A stretch of DNA of 64,000 bases, from positions 2,356,001-2,420,000 of the forward strand of contig CM066304.1 in NCBI GenBank assembly GCA_033807695.1, read 5' to 3'. The DNA comes from Daedaleopsis sinensis. Lineage: Eukaryota; Basidiomycota; Agaricomycetes; Polyporales; Polyporaceae. The notes under the pieces are model-generated. The model did no database searches and had not been told where the DNA came from. It was given only the letters and a program-made list of their open reading frames with translations. The position numbers were made by a program, and so were the translations under genes. Below, piece after piece: positions 10,904 to 23,181 of the stretch (positions within the stretch are counted from its first letter, which is position 1; every line of letters starts with the position of its first letter).

Positions 10904-13900
10904 CTACAAGTCCATATCTTCTCCATCCATACCTAACAGCGTACTAATGTCGTCAATCGTCTCCTGCACTTCGGGTATATTAGCGTCGTCAACATCCTGC
11001 CACTCGTCCAGCCCCACCCATTCGCTCTCCTGAGTAGCACGGACATCTGCAATGCACACATGCAGCGCAGTAGCACGCATGTGGCGGCGAATGGCAGATT
11101 GCTTGGTCGCATATGCTACCTGGCCTTCATGCAATGTCGCATCAGGCGACGTGGCATCGCGAGCGCGAGTCCTTCACTCTGCCTCGTCATATACGTGGCT
11201 TGCAAGCACACGGCGTATCTCCTCAACGAGCCACTTACGCTCCTCCTCCCATCTCATTACGCGTGCGCGTGCCTTCAGCCACTCCACGCGTAACGACTTG
11301 ACCATCTCGTCCGTCCCATTGAGGTCTGATGTACGCCAAATCCAGGAGATCTTGCGGCGCCCCTCGGCGGGGCCAGGATCCTTGTGTGTGCGCGCACGTT
11401 TCCGAGCGTGGACAGATGTCTGGTCGTCTTCCTGGATGCTGCGGATGTCATCATCCTGGAGCGCGCGTAACTCGCGCTCCCAGTCACCAGGACCGGACAG
11501 CGCGAGCTTCGCGCATCGCGCATGTCGGTATCGACGTACAGCGCGATGCTTTCGGACATCTTGAGTCGAGATCTCGTCGCGCGCGCGGGTGTTCGCGACC
11601 TGGTGCCTGATGTGCGTCTTCTTGTACAGGTACAGGTGTTCGAGCGTGTGCAGTTGATTGCGCAAGTGCTGTAGGGCGTCGCGACATTGGGCCTCGCGCA
11701 GCTGCGCCTCGATCTCGCGCACTCGAGACGAGCACACTGCGTCACGACGCGAGGCACCAATTTCGGATGGCAGGCCCAGTCGCACTTCTTCGACGAGCTC
11801 CACGTCCAAGCGGCAGGCCGAATCCTCGCTCAGGAGGGCGACTGCTCGAGGCATATAGATGGCCTGCAGTTCCCGGAATTTCTGCATCTTCCGGCGGAGA
11901 GCAGTGCGCCGTTCGAAGAGTCCGGTGACTCTGGAAGCAGTAGCCTTCTTCGCGTCCTCGAAGATGCGTTCTCTGATGCATTGGTCAGTAAACGCATCGC
12001 ACCAAACGTACGGACAACTTAGTACTTTGTCTCTTGCAGCTCCAGCCCCATCGTCACAAAGCCCACGATGCTGACGTCATGCAACGCAACGTAGCCGGGT
12101 ACAGCACTCGCTACCTGCTCCTCTTCAGCGAGCTGGCGTGCGGTCTCGGCCTGTGTTGGTCCTGCAGCGACGCGATTAGATAGTTGGTCACCTAGGAGAG
12201 ATGTAACCGGACAACATACCTTGGGATATGCTCACGTATGGGTCGTCGTGGTTGAATGAATCACGCTCCCATGCGATCACATCAGCCTTCCACCGTGCGA
12301 CATCGTGCACGCCCGTCAAAGACGCAGTGAGCTCCTCGAAGATCGCGTTCTGCTCAGCAAAGACCTTGCGCGCCTCCCGTAGCGCATCACGCAGTGTCCA
12401 CGCTGTGATGGGCGATCAGCCTGACGCTCTCGAGGCACATAGATGAGGATAGGGATGTACGCACGCATTTTGATAATCTTGCGCCAGTTTGAGAAACCGA
12501 ACTGGTCCTCGAGGACACCCTGACGCTGCCCAGGACCCATCTGCTTCGTCGCATTAGCGACGGGCTGGATCCACCACCATGCCCGCTCCGGCGCTTCTCC
12601 ATCGGTGCGTCCCGATCCCACGCGGTAGTTGAGCGAGTAGGGAGAATGTCCCTCACGTCGATGGGCACGGAAGTGGAGCTTCGGTATCACATATGTGATC
12701 GAGCCTTCAGGGATGACGATTCGGATGTGCGGTGGAAACCTTGAGATGCGCTCAAGGAGCCCGAGCGACCACTGACAAGCAATGTCGTAGCTCACGAGCT
12801 TGTTGAGCACCAGCCACCGCCGTATAGCGCACACAAAAATATAGTCCATGTTAACATGTCTATACAGGCAATCAGCACACTGCGGTTATAACAACAGCGA
12901 TCGCTACGCACTTTTCTCCCCTCTGTATATCCCCCACACCAAGCGCAAGCCAAAACCCATGTTGTGCGCAAAAGATTCCTCCAACACCCGTCGCGGCGTA
13001 GCCCCGGGAGAACTTTGAGTTTGCGTGGTCCACAGCCGACAGGCCAGTACATGTCGACATCTGTAAACCTGTTAGCAATGACTAGGGTGTGTCAAAAGAA
13101 CAAGCGAACCTCCTGCTGGTCGCCGTACGCGCGCAGTAATTCATGATAGCCTGTGTCTTCGACGAAATACCCCCATCCGCTACCCAGAATAGGGTCCTTC
13201 GTCTCGTTTGAGACGTCGCGCCGCTTGAGACGAAAGCACGCATCGATAGCGATGGTCACAGTATAGAGGTACCTAGAATATGTCAGCTACACTCGTAAAT
13301 GAAGTCATAGGAACGTAAGCTCACTTCAGGTCGTCGGAACATGTGTCCCAATTGTCGGGCAGATTGATCCCAGGCTGTGGACAGGCTGGGCAGCGCACTG
13401 CGAGCTCACCGGGCTGGGTACCCATGACTCCACTCGGGTCGTGACCTCGGCCAAATCGTTTGCACCGTTTGAGGTGCCTCCACTGCGCAGCGACGCGCAT
13501 GAAGGCTTTGTAACGATCGTGGGCCTCCGACGTGCCGGTGTTATCGGTAAGGCATTCGAGGGCGGTGTAGTAGTCGCTCATGGAGATCTTTCCCTGAAGG
13601 CTCTGGATATGGTAATGTTCAAGAAGCTGGAACGTGAACGCCGTATTAGGTTCGCAATCGGTAGCCGGCCAGAGGTCGTGTCGCATGAGTTGTTGCACTG
13701 CATTCCCAGCACGGGCCGCGTTGTCACACCCGCAGAAATCCAAGGCAATAAGATGGCGTCCGTTGATGTCGATCACGCTGAAGTCGTCCCGCGCCGAGTG
13801 CGGATTCGAGCACCGACTCTTGTCGTGCGCGTGACCGAGCTGGATGCGAAGTCCGATGCTCTTGAGCGTAGCATCTTCAAACATCAGGCCATTCCATCGC

Positions 13901-14635
13901 TGTATCGTCATGATCAGTACAGCCGTTCAAAAGCACAGGCGGCATTGAAATGTCGCGTGCGTACCTTGATTCTGTGGTACGGGTTCGAGATATGTGCCCG
14001 AACGGTGCACGCCTTGCAAGATAGTGGGCCCGGGGTACAGCACACGCAACGGATAACTGCCGGCCCAGCCGTTGCGCGATCGGGACAGCTGATACATCGC
14101 TTTTGCGTAGCAAGACCACGCCCATCGCGGCGGAGCATTTCCTGCAGGTACATATCCCGCTGTGGAATGAACGACTTCATAGGCTCATCCTGTTCAAACT
14201 GGCAGTCAGCAGTGCTCAGTTTATCATGACATTTGTAGACCATACCGAGCTAGCGTAGCGTTCTGCGCGCTCTGCCTGCGCAGCGTTCACCTCCCTCTCC
14301 TCCCCGGCAAGCTCTTCCTCCGGGATTAGAAATGAATCCCAGTCTGTATCCGTGCCAATGTCCGGGAGAAGATGGTCCGGATTGGGGGGCTGGGGTACGC
14401 TCGAGGTCGACTGGGCTCCATACGCGTCCTGGGAGGTGGAAGGAATGGGGACGGTGGTGGTATGGATACGACGCATGTCCTCAGACACATGCTCCACCGT
14501 GAACGAGTCGGCAGTGTTGTGGATGGGCATGCCGGCGCTCGCGACCGCATCGGCCGCAGAGACTTCGAAGTCAGCCGCCAAATCGTCGTCTACAAGAGTC
14601 TTGCGTAGACGTTTCTGCTGTCGCCGAGGGTTCAT
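10904..14635 (-). pseudogene. KDZ transposase of element B with CxC2 cysteine cluster (late premature stop)
   Basis: Nine-exon gene with structure identical to copy A where checked: exon 1 14635-14246, exon 2 14189-13965 (225 bases in both), exon 3 13899-13325 (575 bases in both). Order: variable acidic N-terminus; cysteine cluster (RCISCPD, VIRCVCCTPGPLSCKAC); CxC2-type domain (NGRHLIALDFCGC, LWPATDCEPNTAF, CPACPQPGINLP); then the RNase-H-like KDZ core with candidate catalytic acids in TVTIAIDACFRLKRRD, VSYDIACQW and GRTDGEAPERAWWW, plus PKLHFRAH. A coiled-coil-rich C-terminus follows. An in-frame TGA at 11174-11176 stands where copy A has TGG and removes the last 89 residues; these remain readable to the stop at 10904. 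The catalytic core is upstream of the stop, so partial activity cannot be excluded. Confidence 0.85.
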
Positions 14636-14934
14636 GGTGCGCGGATGTCAAGGAGTTGAGGAGGTTAAGCGTGTCGGTAAGCACTAGGCGGGCAGGGCGG
14701 TAAGCGGAGGGCGGGCTAGGAGTCGGTGAGCGGGCGAGCAGTTGCAAGCGGGCGAAAACTGGAGGTGGCGCTGGTGACATGCCGGCTTATGTCAGCGTGA
14801 CAGTACGCGTCGAGACGTTACTAAACGCGACCTAGTAGCGCTGTTATAAGTACCAGCCCCGTACTTCTGAAGCTTCTCGCCCCATTTCCTCCGCTCTCCT
14901 CACTACTGCCACCTCACTGCTCATCCGACTGCCC
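14636..14934. promoter_or_regulatory. Divergent promoter region, transposase and dioxygenase of element B
   Basis: About 300 bases separate the minus-strand transposase start (14635) from the first plausible dioxygenase start (14935). A TATA-like TTATAAG lies at 14844-14850, about 85 bases upstream of 14935. Element A has the same head-to-head arrangement. Confidence 0.5.
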
Positions 14935-16946
14935 ATGGCGACGAAAGGTACGCCTCCCATCTCACTGCACTCGACGCTGTCTGCGAGATCCGCCCTTGGA
15001 TCACCAATAGCTTCGAGTGCAATGCAGCACTCCCGATCAGGATTGTCGGCTAATTGCCGAGTACAGCCGCGTCTCGAGGGCTGCTTGCCCCGTACTGCAG
15101 GTCCGCGTTCCGCAAGGTGCGTTGCCCGTTTCTTTACTCGCTCATTACCCCTCAGCCGTGGTTTGTATCTCAGACGCGTTCCGGAATGGGGTTCTCGCCG
15201 TGGACAAGGAATATCGGAGACCCAATCCACCCCGCCCTTGACTTCGACATAGCCGCACGCCTCCTAGACCTGATGGAGACCGATGCCGGTACGCCCGAGC
15301 CCTTCGATTCGCCCCGACCCCCTCGTGCTACCTCTCCCGTCGTGGATCCCGACGACCATGAGGTCTGCGATCCACTCGACAATGCCCACACCCTGCCCGT
15401 CATATTCGACAGCCCATTCGCCGGCTTCGAGAGCGCCCCCAGCCCCTCCGCTCCGCCAGCCGCGGCCCGGGCAGACAGCCGGTCGAGCGCCACCCCCCCA
15501 CCCGCCACTAAGGTCCCCATCGCCGCACCTGCCGCTTCGAAGAAGAAGGAGCATGCGCAGCGACGTTCCAAGGAGCATCGCCGCGCGCGCCGTTTGGCCG
15601 ACCAGGCCAAGGTCGCCCTTCTCCATCCGGAAGGCAGGTCGTTGAAGGGCTCTGCCCTTCGACAGCTTCAAAAAACGATCGCTCTGCTCGTCGAGGCCAA
15701 CACTCAAGCTGCCGCCGCACGCAACGCACAGGAATCGAACGCGCCGCCTCCATGCGCAAAGCCGATTCAGACCGACCTGAGCCTCGACATGGATGACGTA
15801 CCTGTGACCGCCAACGCGTATGTGGCTCGCCTCCTTAAGCAGACCGAGGCCGACCGGCGGCCAATGTCGCGCGATGAAGTCCTTCGCCTGCCGGGCTTTC
15901 GCCTGATCGAGTGGGATGGCAGGCAGGCGCGCTTTACTTCTCGCCCTCATGCTGTGAAGCTGACTACTGCTGATGCTTCTATAGGCTGTCTCGCGTGCTC
16001 CTTGACAAGAACCAGCGCGCTATAGGGCTCCTTGATGGCCATCCCAACGACCCATCGTGGCCCGCTGTCAACAGGGATGTCGCCGCTATCATCAGGATTA
16101 TAGGTGCGGCATACCGGTTCCGCACGACCCGCAAGGCCAACAGGCGCGGAGACTTTGAAACCATTTCTTGTGGGATCTCATATGGAGGGGGGCAGAAGGT
16201 ACGCATGGCCACTCTATCGCTACGCTTGCTAACGGACGCGCCAAACGAAGTGTGTCGGTAACTTCGCAATGTCGGCGTACAACGAGGCGCTCTGGCGCAT
16301 GCTGCTCCAGCTGAAGGCCGTTCGACGGGTGGCGAACTTTGCAAACAGTATGCACACCCGCGCTTTCTAGCATACCCGCTCGCTGATTACGACTGCGGTA
16401 GCCTCCATGCAGGTCTTCTTTCCCAAGATACATCACTACTACGCCGACACGCTCAGGCGCATATGCGAACACAACCCCGCTCTCAAGCGCAACTACCCGG
16501 ACAACGCCTTCGCAGCGATGTCGTTGAACCTGGGGCCTCGGGCAATTTCCTTCGTGCACACCGATCATCTCAACCTGTCGTATGGCCTCTGCGCCATCAC
16601 GGCAATCGGTGACTACGACTACAAGCTAGGAGGACACCTGATTCTGTGGGATCTAGGACTAGTCATTGAGTTTCCGCCGGGCTCTACTATTATCATTCCG
16701 TCCGCCATCCTCCGCCACTCAAATGTGACGCTCGCAAGCGAGCATGAGCGTCGGTACGCCGTCCTGCAGTACTCTGCCGGAGGGCTGTTCCGCTGGGCGG
16801 ACTGTGGTTTTCAGTCCCAGAAGTCCTTCGTCGCAGCCGGCCACACGATGGAGCAGACCGGGAAGAATCGGTGGGAGGAAGGTGTCGGCATGTTCAGCAC
16901 TTGGGCGGAGCTCCAGATCCGAGGTCTACAGGTGCGCATGAAGTAG
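14935..16946 (+). CDS. TET/JBP-like 2OG-Fe(II) dioxygenase of element B
   Basis: Fungal TET/JBP-family dioxygenase predicted to oxidise modified bases in DNA using 2-oxoglutarate, Fe(II) and oxygen. Consistent exons are 15156-15922, 15985-16198, 16251-16347 and 16402-16946; the phases fit throughout. The 5' end (ATG 14935 and one or two small exons before 15116) is uncertain. Visible: Pro/Ala-rich and basic N-terminus; LPGFRLIEWDG; RRGDFETISCGISYGGGQ; HxD in SFVHTDHLNLSYG; GGHLILWDLGLVIEFPPGST; distal His in AILRHSNV; 2OG-binding Arg in ERRYAVLQYSAGG. All key residues are present. Oddity: the donor at 15922 must be GC (AG|GCAGGC), where copy A has GT. This is the only dioxygenase copy in the window with an uninterrupted frame and so the best candidate for an active enzyme. 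Confidence 0.8.
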
Positions 16947-17512
16947 ACGGACTTGTATTACTTGACCTACCTATTCTTGAATTGCATTACGACGATGAAT
17001 TTGTGCTCTTGATCCCTGTTATGCGCACGTCTCTCCAGTGTAGCAGTTACTTCTAGACGACGAAGAGTATGCAGTGCTTCAGTGCTCCGGGTACTACGAC
17101 TGTAAGAGGTGACGCTAAAGCAGCACTGCACTGCACCCCCATTGACAGGTTCGTAACATGCTAATCTGCGTGCACCCCCCTTGGTCACTATTTAACATGT
17201 ACACTACCATAGACATCACATCTCGACATTGCTAATATGGTCATGAGGGCCCTGTACTTCCCGAAAACACTTGTAGCCTCGAATTCACGAGTAAGACGCT
17301 CCGACCGTTTAAGACGGTTTTGAAGACACTGACACCTGCACGGCTAGGGCTCTCCAGGCGCCTCGATAACTCTCCGTGCAACGCTAATTTCCTCATCGCC
17401 CTCCATCCCCCCTGCCAGTGCGCCCTTCTCTCGACCTCTCAACACCTGCCGCAGTGCATGTGTCATGTTGGAAGGACACCACTCGACTGGCGAGACGTCT
17501 CTCAACCCCACG
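16947..17512. other. Spacer between dioxygenase and gene X of element B
   Basis: No gene. AT-richer DNA with the motif gaccgtttaagacggtttt near 17300, similar to the matching spacer of element A. It should include the promoter of gene X. Confidence 0.45.
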
Positions 17513-18356
17513 ATGAAGCTACCCGCCGGGCCTTCTCAAGCTCCTAAAGACACCCGTCAAAAGCTGCTGTGCAAGGCTCGCAACGCGCGGTTTTATCAGC
17601 GCAAGAAGCTTAGGTGAGTACTGAATGATAGCGGCTTGACATCGCACATCTCGTTCGTACTGACCTGATTTCCGGCGGGCGGGCCATGATGCAAATTCGG
17701 TGCAGAACCCCCTCTAGTGCGGAGCATAGTGCGGATACTCCGGTCACGACTACCTCACGACCCTCGCGTAGCAGTCGTAAGTGCTAGTGATTCTTCCGCG
17801 CTGCGCAGACGTGAGGTTCGTCAACTAATAAATTTACTCCGGCTGATAGGCTTCAGGAGGACGTTTATGGGCGACTTATTGGAGAAGCCCGAGCGTACAT
17901 CACTTATTGAAAGGTACGCTTGTTTATTTCGCGACCCCAATGGTACGTGCTCGGTGTCTTATATATCTGGACAGTCGGACTCCCTCTCGCCTGTCCAAAG
18001 TGATTCCGTACGAGGATTGGGGGTACTGTCGTGATGAAGTGAAGAAGGAGCTGCTTGCGTGGGGATTCACAAATGACCTCCACGGTTTCGCCGAGCAATT
18101 GGACGAAGAATGGCGAGCGGCATTGAGTGGAACGAGGGCCGAGCGACGTGACTGGGTGTCAGTCAAGGAAGATTGGATTTGCAAGGGCGACCACATCCTG
18201 CTACTCATCAGCAGGATACTAACCGATGCCGAGCTCAAAGAGCTCATGTCCCCGGAAGGTCTAGGAGACCTATGGAGCGAACTCTCAGGAATAGCTTACA
18301 AAGTAATGTACGAGATGTCAGCAGTCGAGGCCAGGCTGGAGCTTTGTACATATTAA
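17513..18356 (+). CDS. Gene X of element B: small basic accessory protein
   Basis: Four exons: 17513-17613, 17706-17776, 17850-17913 and 17975-18356, 618 coding bases, about 205 aa. The frame stays open across all joins and the last two exons match copy A in phase. The N-terminus carries the basic segment RQKLLCKARNARFYQRKKL (bZIP-like basic region), then a short Thr/Ser linker. The C-terminal domain contains AWGFTNDLHGFAEQLDEEW and LMSPEGLGDLWSELSGIAYK. It is shorter than copy A at the linker. No named family is recognised. Conservation of frame in both diverged elements, while neighbours are broken, suggests selection on this protein; a DNA-binding accessory role is inference. Confidence 0.65.
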
Positions 18357-19574
18357 AACGGCCCTCTCGTCGCCTTCGAGACTCGGTAAAATATATGTAA
18401 AATATATGGTAGACTGCCACTAGTAGATATGGCGACCTCGACCGCCTTTGATGGTGCCAGTGCACCTACTACATTGCTACTAGTACTAGTAGTACCTCGG
18501 ACCTATCTGCTGGCCTGACCTGTAGGTATGTTAGACCCGGTCTCCACGGTGCGACGCGATCTAGTTTGGAGGAGGAGGGGGAGGCGTACTACTGACATTA
18601 AGGGCCGTCGTGTAAGCCTTCGATAAGACCAGTGAACCCGGAAGTTCTGTAAGTGCTAGCATGCAGTCGAATAAACTTAGTAAGCAGTCGATATGAAGGG
18701 CAAATCAGAAGGAGTAGTCTGGCACGACATAATTGATTTATTGGTCGTAAATTGAAGCTTGAGGCCGGACGGCAGTCCGCTGAGTCAATGTGCGGATGCA
18801 ATCACCACGGGCTGCAGTCGGTGATGGATGGTGGCAGGAGACGGGCGGGAGAGGGCGGGAGAGGGTCTAATTATTGCGTAGGGTCCGAGCGGACAGCGAG
18901 CTGCTCCGCTGATCTTGGCAGGTCCAAGCTTCGACGTTGAAAGTGCAAACTCGAGTCGCTAGCTGAGATATGTGAATATTTTGACGGTGAAGATGCTGAG
19001 GGACGACATACCAGTGTTTCGAGGTAAGGCAGCCTATACAACTATCTAGAACGTCTCTCCTGCAGGGTGCGGCCCCCACCCGATCGCTCTATGCGGCTGG
19101 CTGGATACCTGTGCTCCATCAGTAAAACATGCACATTCCACACTGTCACGTCTGCGGAGCTTACCTGTAATGGAGCTGGTGGCGGGAGATCAAGACACTT
19201 GATGCATTTGTTTGCTTTGTGCCGACGGTCGGGAAGCGGGCGGGTCACACTGGCAGTAGCGCGTACTATAGCCTGCCCTCGACAGACTCGAAGTCACGAG
19301 TATCCTACAGACCTACAGAGAGATCTTAGTTAGTCTCGAGGCTCGTAGCGGCGGCGGTGAAGGACGATGGCGCAAGATGAGGTGGGTCAAGAGTTGAACT
19401 TGCAGGCGAGTACTAAACAGCTCGGCTGGGTTCGGCTATGTTTTGCGACAGTCACAGCATGGTCACGTACGAGCCGTCACGGTGCTCATCGACATTAATA
19501 TCTTCATAGTCTAATGCCCTCGATAAAATCCCCGCAAAAATTCACTGCGCTTCAGCTCTCCATCTACTCTCATC
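18357..19574. other. Spacer between genes X and Y of element B
   Basis: 1.2 kb with short chance frames only. It should hold the gene Y promoter; a possible TATA-like CGATAAAATCC lies near 19521, about 50 bases before the gene Y start. Confidence 0.45.
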
Positions 19575-22500
19575 ATGTCTGCTCCCAACCTCGACATCGA
19601 GTTCGTTCAGATCGAAAATCCTTCAACCCAGAAGGCCTCCAAGGCTGCCCGCAAGCGCCATAACCGCAAACGGAAGCCGAAGGGCGGCAAGCCTGGCAAC
19701 CCCGGGAACTTCCACGGCGAGCACGAAGCTTACTGCCAAAGTTTGCTTCCTGCCTTCATGGCGCTCCCTCGTGGCAAGCAGCGTGCTCCCCATACCACCT
19801 TTTGGAAGAAGTTCTACGCCGGCTACTGGGAGCTTTCACCGTAGTACTGTCCCCCCAACATCGAGCCCTCACTGTCAACAGCAACGGAGCCGATGGAGGA
19901 GGAGATGACGGACGAACGTCTCGTGGAGAAGGGGGAGATTATTAGCACCACGGAAGAGGTATGTTTCGACGTTATGCTCTAACATTGACATCGCTGACGC
20001 TGGCTTGCAGAGATTGCTCGCACATATGCGCTACCTTCGCTACCAGAAGAACCAGCGCTCGAAGAACCCCTGGGAGGCCTTTTTGGAGCAACTTGCCGAG
20101 AAGGCGCAGCCTGCCCCTCCCCCTCGACGCCTCGCTGGGTGGCAATTCTACATGATGAAGAACTCCGAGCAGGTCGATCAAGTGTTCGCGGAGCGGTGGC
20201 CTACAGCGGGTCTCGACGACAAGCATCGTCTCGCATTCCGCGCCAAGCTTGCCCGCGAGCTCCTGAAGAACGAGTCCGAGGAGTTTCAAGCCAAGCTCGA
20301 GGCGGAGGCCGAGGAGATGCATGCCGCGGATTTGGCGGCTGCTCAAGCTGAGCTCGAACTCTCGGAGGAGCCGGCTGAGCCAGATGTCCAGGCCAGGTGC
20401 GTCTCCACTGTGCACGATTCGAGTGTGGTCCTATGGTACTGACATATACTTAGTTGCCGAGAGAACATGGCCGCCGTCGTGCAACCGCTGTTGGAAGGAT
20501 TGCGAAGGCAAACTGGGTTCCATCTCACCCTGTTCGCCGGGGTCCCTGTCCAGGAGGGAGGTCGCGAGTTCCAACTGAAGGTGTACATATTGTTCCTCTA
20601 ACTCAGCTGATGTTCGAGCTGACACTACGTTTATCAGTATCACCGCTGGGAAGACGGCAGGCCCCACTCCGGTCCCATGGCATCTGAGCGAGAAGGAGAG
20701 CTTCCGCTCGGATGTCATGGGATCGTTTACGCGCTACCTCATGCGAACCGACGGTATGCACTTCTTCATCTACCGTATTGTGTAATTGCTGACCCTCGTG
20801 TGTAGAATACGCCCAGCGCAAGGCTGCGCAGACGGGGCAGCCGCAGACTACGCTCCCTGCAGCGACCGCCGCCCCTCCTCCTACGACGTCCTGTCCCCCG
20901 CCCACGACGACTGCCTCACGCGCTCCGCAGCATCCAAGCACTCGCGCCGCGGGGTCCAGCAAGACCAAACGAAAGGGCTTGACCGAGCGTCAGAAGCAGA
21001 AGAGGCCTGCACGCCGCAATTCGAAGAAGCACAAGATGTACGACTCGGACGACTCGTCGACCTCGGGATCAGACGACGAGTCGTCCGAGTCATCGTCGAG
21101 CGAGGACGACGAGGACGACGAGGACGACGAAAGGCACCACTCCGAGTCTCGGGGAGCCAACAACCGCTCAGACGCAGAGCAGGAAGGCGTCGAGGTCGAC
21201 GACTCATTGTACGATGTGGTCCCCGAGGGCGTAGAAGTGCCGTCTCTGGAGTCTCTAGGGATGTGCGAGTACGTGCACCGCGCATTCACTGTTTTTAATG
21301 AACAGGAGAAGCGCGGCCTCCTCCATTATTTTGCCCCCTTGACGCCGAGTTTGCGAAGGGCCATAGCTCCGAGCACCTGCTTGAAGCTGTTGGAAAAGAA
21401 AAACCTGTCGCTCCCCCCCGCATCTGTCCTTCAGCGCTCATCTACCGCTGCTGAAGGCCCTGCCCGGCCAGCTATCGCTCCCTCCTCCTCCGCGCCCTCC
21501 GCAACTTTCGCACAGAACTCTTCGACCTCGTCGTCTACTTCTGCTAATCACCCAGCCTCCAACCTCGTGGAGTCAGCGCCCTCCCGTTTGGTACCCCATT
21601 CCCCTTCCGATGCCTCGTCCTCCCTCTCGACTCTACCCGCACAACCAGCGCGGACAGGAGCGTCCGGATCATCGTCGTCTTCGGCCCCTCAGCCACCATC
21701 TGCTCCTGCAACAACAACCGCCGCCGCCGCTACCATTTCAACCAGCAACACGGCGACCACGATCGCTCCCGGCACCTCAACCCCGGTTTCATCATCGTCT
21801 AGTCCCGCACCAAGAGCGAAACCGCGACCGAGACCTAGAGGAAAAGCCGCTCCTCAATCTGTTGTCCAAGGGGCTGCCGCATCTCCTCTCGCACCTTCCT
21901 CATCGAGTGCTAGGCCCGCCACTTCAACTTCCCCTGCTCCGGCTCATTTTTCGTCTTCGACAACATCTCCCCCTCACACGTTGTCAGCACCTGCCACTGA
22001 ACCTCTCGCCCCTCTCGCATCAGATCCTTCCGCTTCCACTGCTGAGCCTGGAGCTTCGGCAACGTCTGCTCCGGCGCTCCAGTCGACCTCCCCCCAGTTG
22101 TCCCCTGTGCTGGGCTCGGTATCTTCCTCTCCGCTCCCCACCATCATGCTGAACGAGGAAGGCTGGCCCAAATGGCTCCAGGAAGCTTTCGACTGGATGG
22201 AGGCGAAGAGCTTGGGGGTCGAGTTCATGCGGGGTGCGGAATGTTGGACGGTTCTTGAACGCACATACAATTTCGTGACCAGTGTGAGTGGTACATGCTC
22301 TCCGCTCGCGCTATGTTCGCTAATCACGAGATACAGTCTGCTGGATTGGGGTCTACTCATAGACCTCCAGAGGTCTTCGATTGGGTCCGCAGGTCCCGCC
22401 AGATCCTGGACAAGCCTCCATCGGTCATGGACGAAGCTCGATACTGTCAAGACTGGTGGGCGTGGTGGAGTGGTTTGCAGCCAACATGGCGCTCGCGAGA

Positions 22501-22861
22501 CGATGATGGACGGCCTGTGATTGGAGGCGAAGGAGATTGGGAGGTATTGCGGAAACCAGGGAAAAACGGTATGTTGATGGTCCTCTTGTCACTTGTATGG
22601 TGGGCAGACGTCGCAACCGACGAAACACGAGGGAGTTGGGCGAACGCTGTGAAGGATGTATCATGGGTGCTTGCATCCATGATGACTGCATCTATCAAGA
22701 AGCTCTCTACGCCTGCGCCTGCGCCTGCGCCTGCGTAAGTTGTGCAGTTGGGTTTCAGAACCTGTATCGCTGATATCATACGTGACCACAGGAAACGACC
22801 TTCACCTGGCGACGATGAAGACGGCCATCGACGCAGGTCCAAGCATGTGCGACACAGTTAG
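19575..22861 (+). pseudogene. Gene Y of element B: large nuclear-type accessory protein (early stop)
   Basis: Homologue of gene Y in element A. Starts MSAPNLDIEFVQIE; basic patch ARKRHNRKRKPKGGKPG. An in-frame TAG at 19842-19844 stands where copy A has TGG, ending the protein after 89 residues. Past it the gene remains readable: HMG-box-like helices (PPPRRLAGWQFYMMKNSEQ, then HRLAFRAKLARELL), QTGFHLTLFAGVPV, KRKGLTERQKQKRPARR, an Asp/Glu/Ser run, GMCEYVHRAFTVF, about 230 residues of Ser/Ala/Pro-rich linker, and the Trp-rich C-terminal domain (EEGWPKWLQEAFDWMEAK, QDWWAWWSGLQPTWRS, LMVLLSLVWWADVA), ending in a basic tail near 22859. Introns of about 50-55 bases with CTAAC branch points join cleanly. 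The HMG-box assignment is by motif shape only. Confidence 0.7.
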
Positions 22862-23181
22862 GGTTTAGATATTACAGTAGCTAGTAGTCGCACCCGCTCA
22901 CAGTCTGTCCCATCCGTGCACAGTCCCTCCATCCGTGCACAGTCCCTCCATCCGTTCGCCGTCGTCTGTGTCATTATATCATTGTTTTGTATCCAATTTG
23001 CTCCGCCGCTGTGCACGTGGCTGGTTGTTCAATGTCTGTCTCGTGAAGTATACCCTATGTTTCCGATCTATATCTATATGTCATGTATGCAGTAATGACT
23101 ATATGATTCTATCCTGGTATGGCTCCTGAGAGTGTATAGGCTACGATGTCCCCGAAAATCATGTGTGGATGACATGCCATT
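22862..23181. other. 3' flank of gene Y up to the Harbinger insertion
   Basis: No gene. A short tandem repeat (CATCCGTGCACAGTCCCTC, about 2.5 copies, 22910-22960) lies just after the gene. The 3-base ATT at 23179-23181 is the Harbinger target duplication. Confidence 0.5.

Noticed and set aside
17850..17913. An in-frame stop in gene X of element B
   Set aside because: It appears only if the exon is read in the wrong phase; the phase that matches copy A (FRRTFMGDLLEK / QRKSFMLELLGR) is open.
20580..20640. A frameshift and stop in gene Y of element B after QLKV
   Set aside because: A 54-base intron (donor GTACAT, branch CTAAC, acceptor TATCAG) restores the frame to ITAGK as in copy A.
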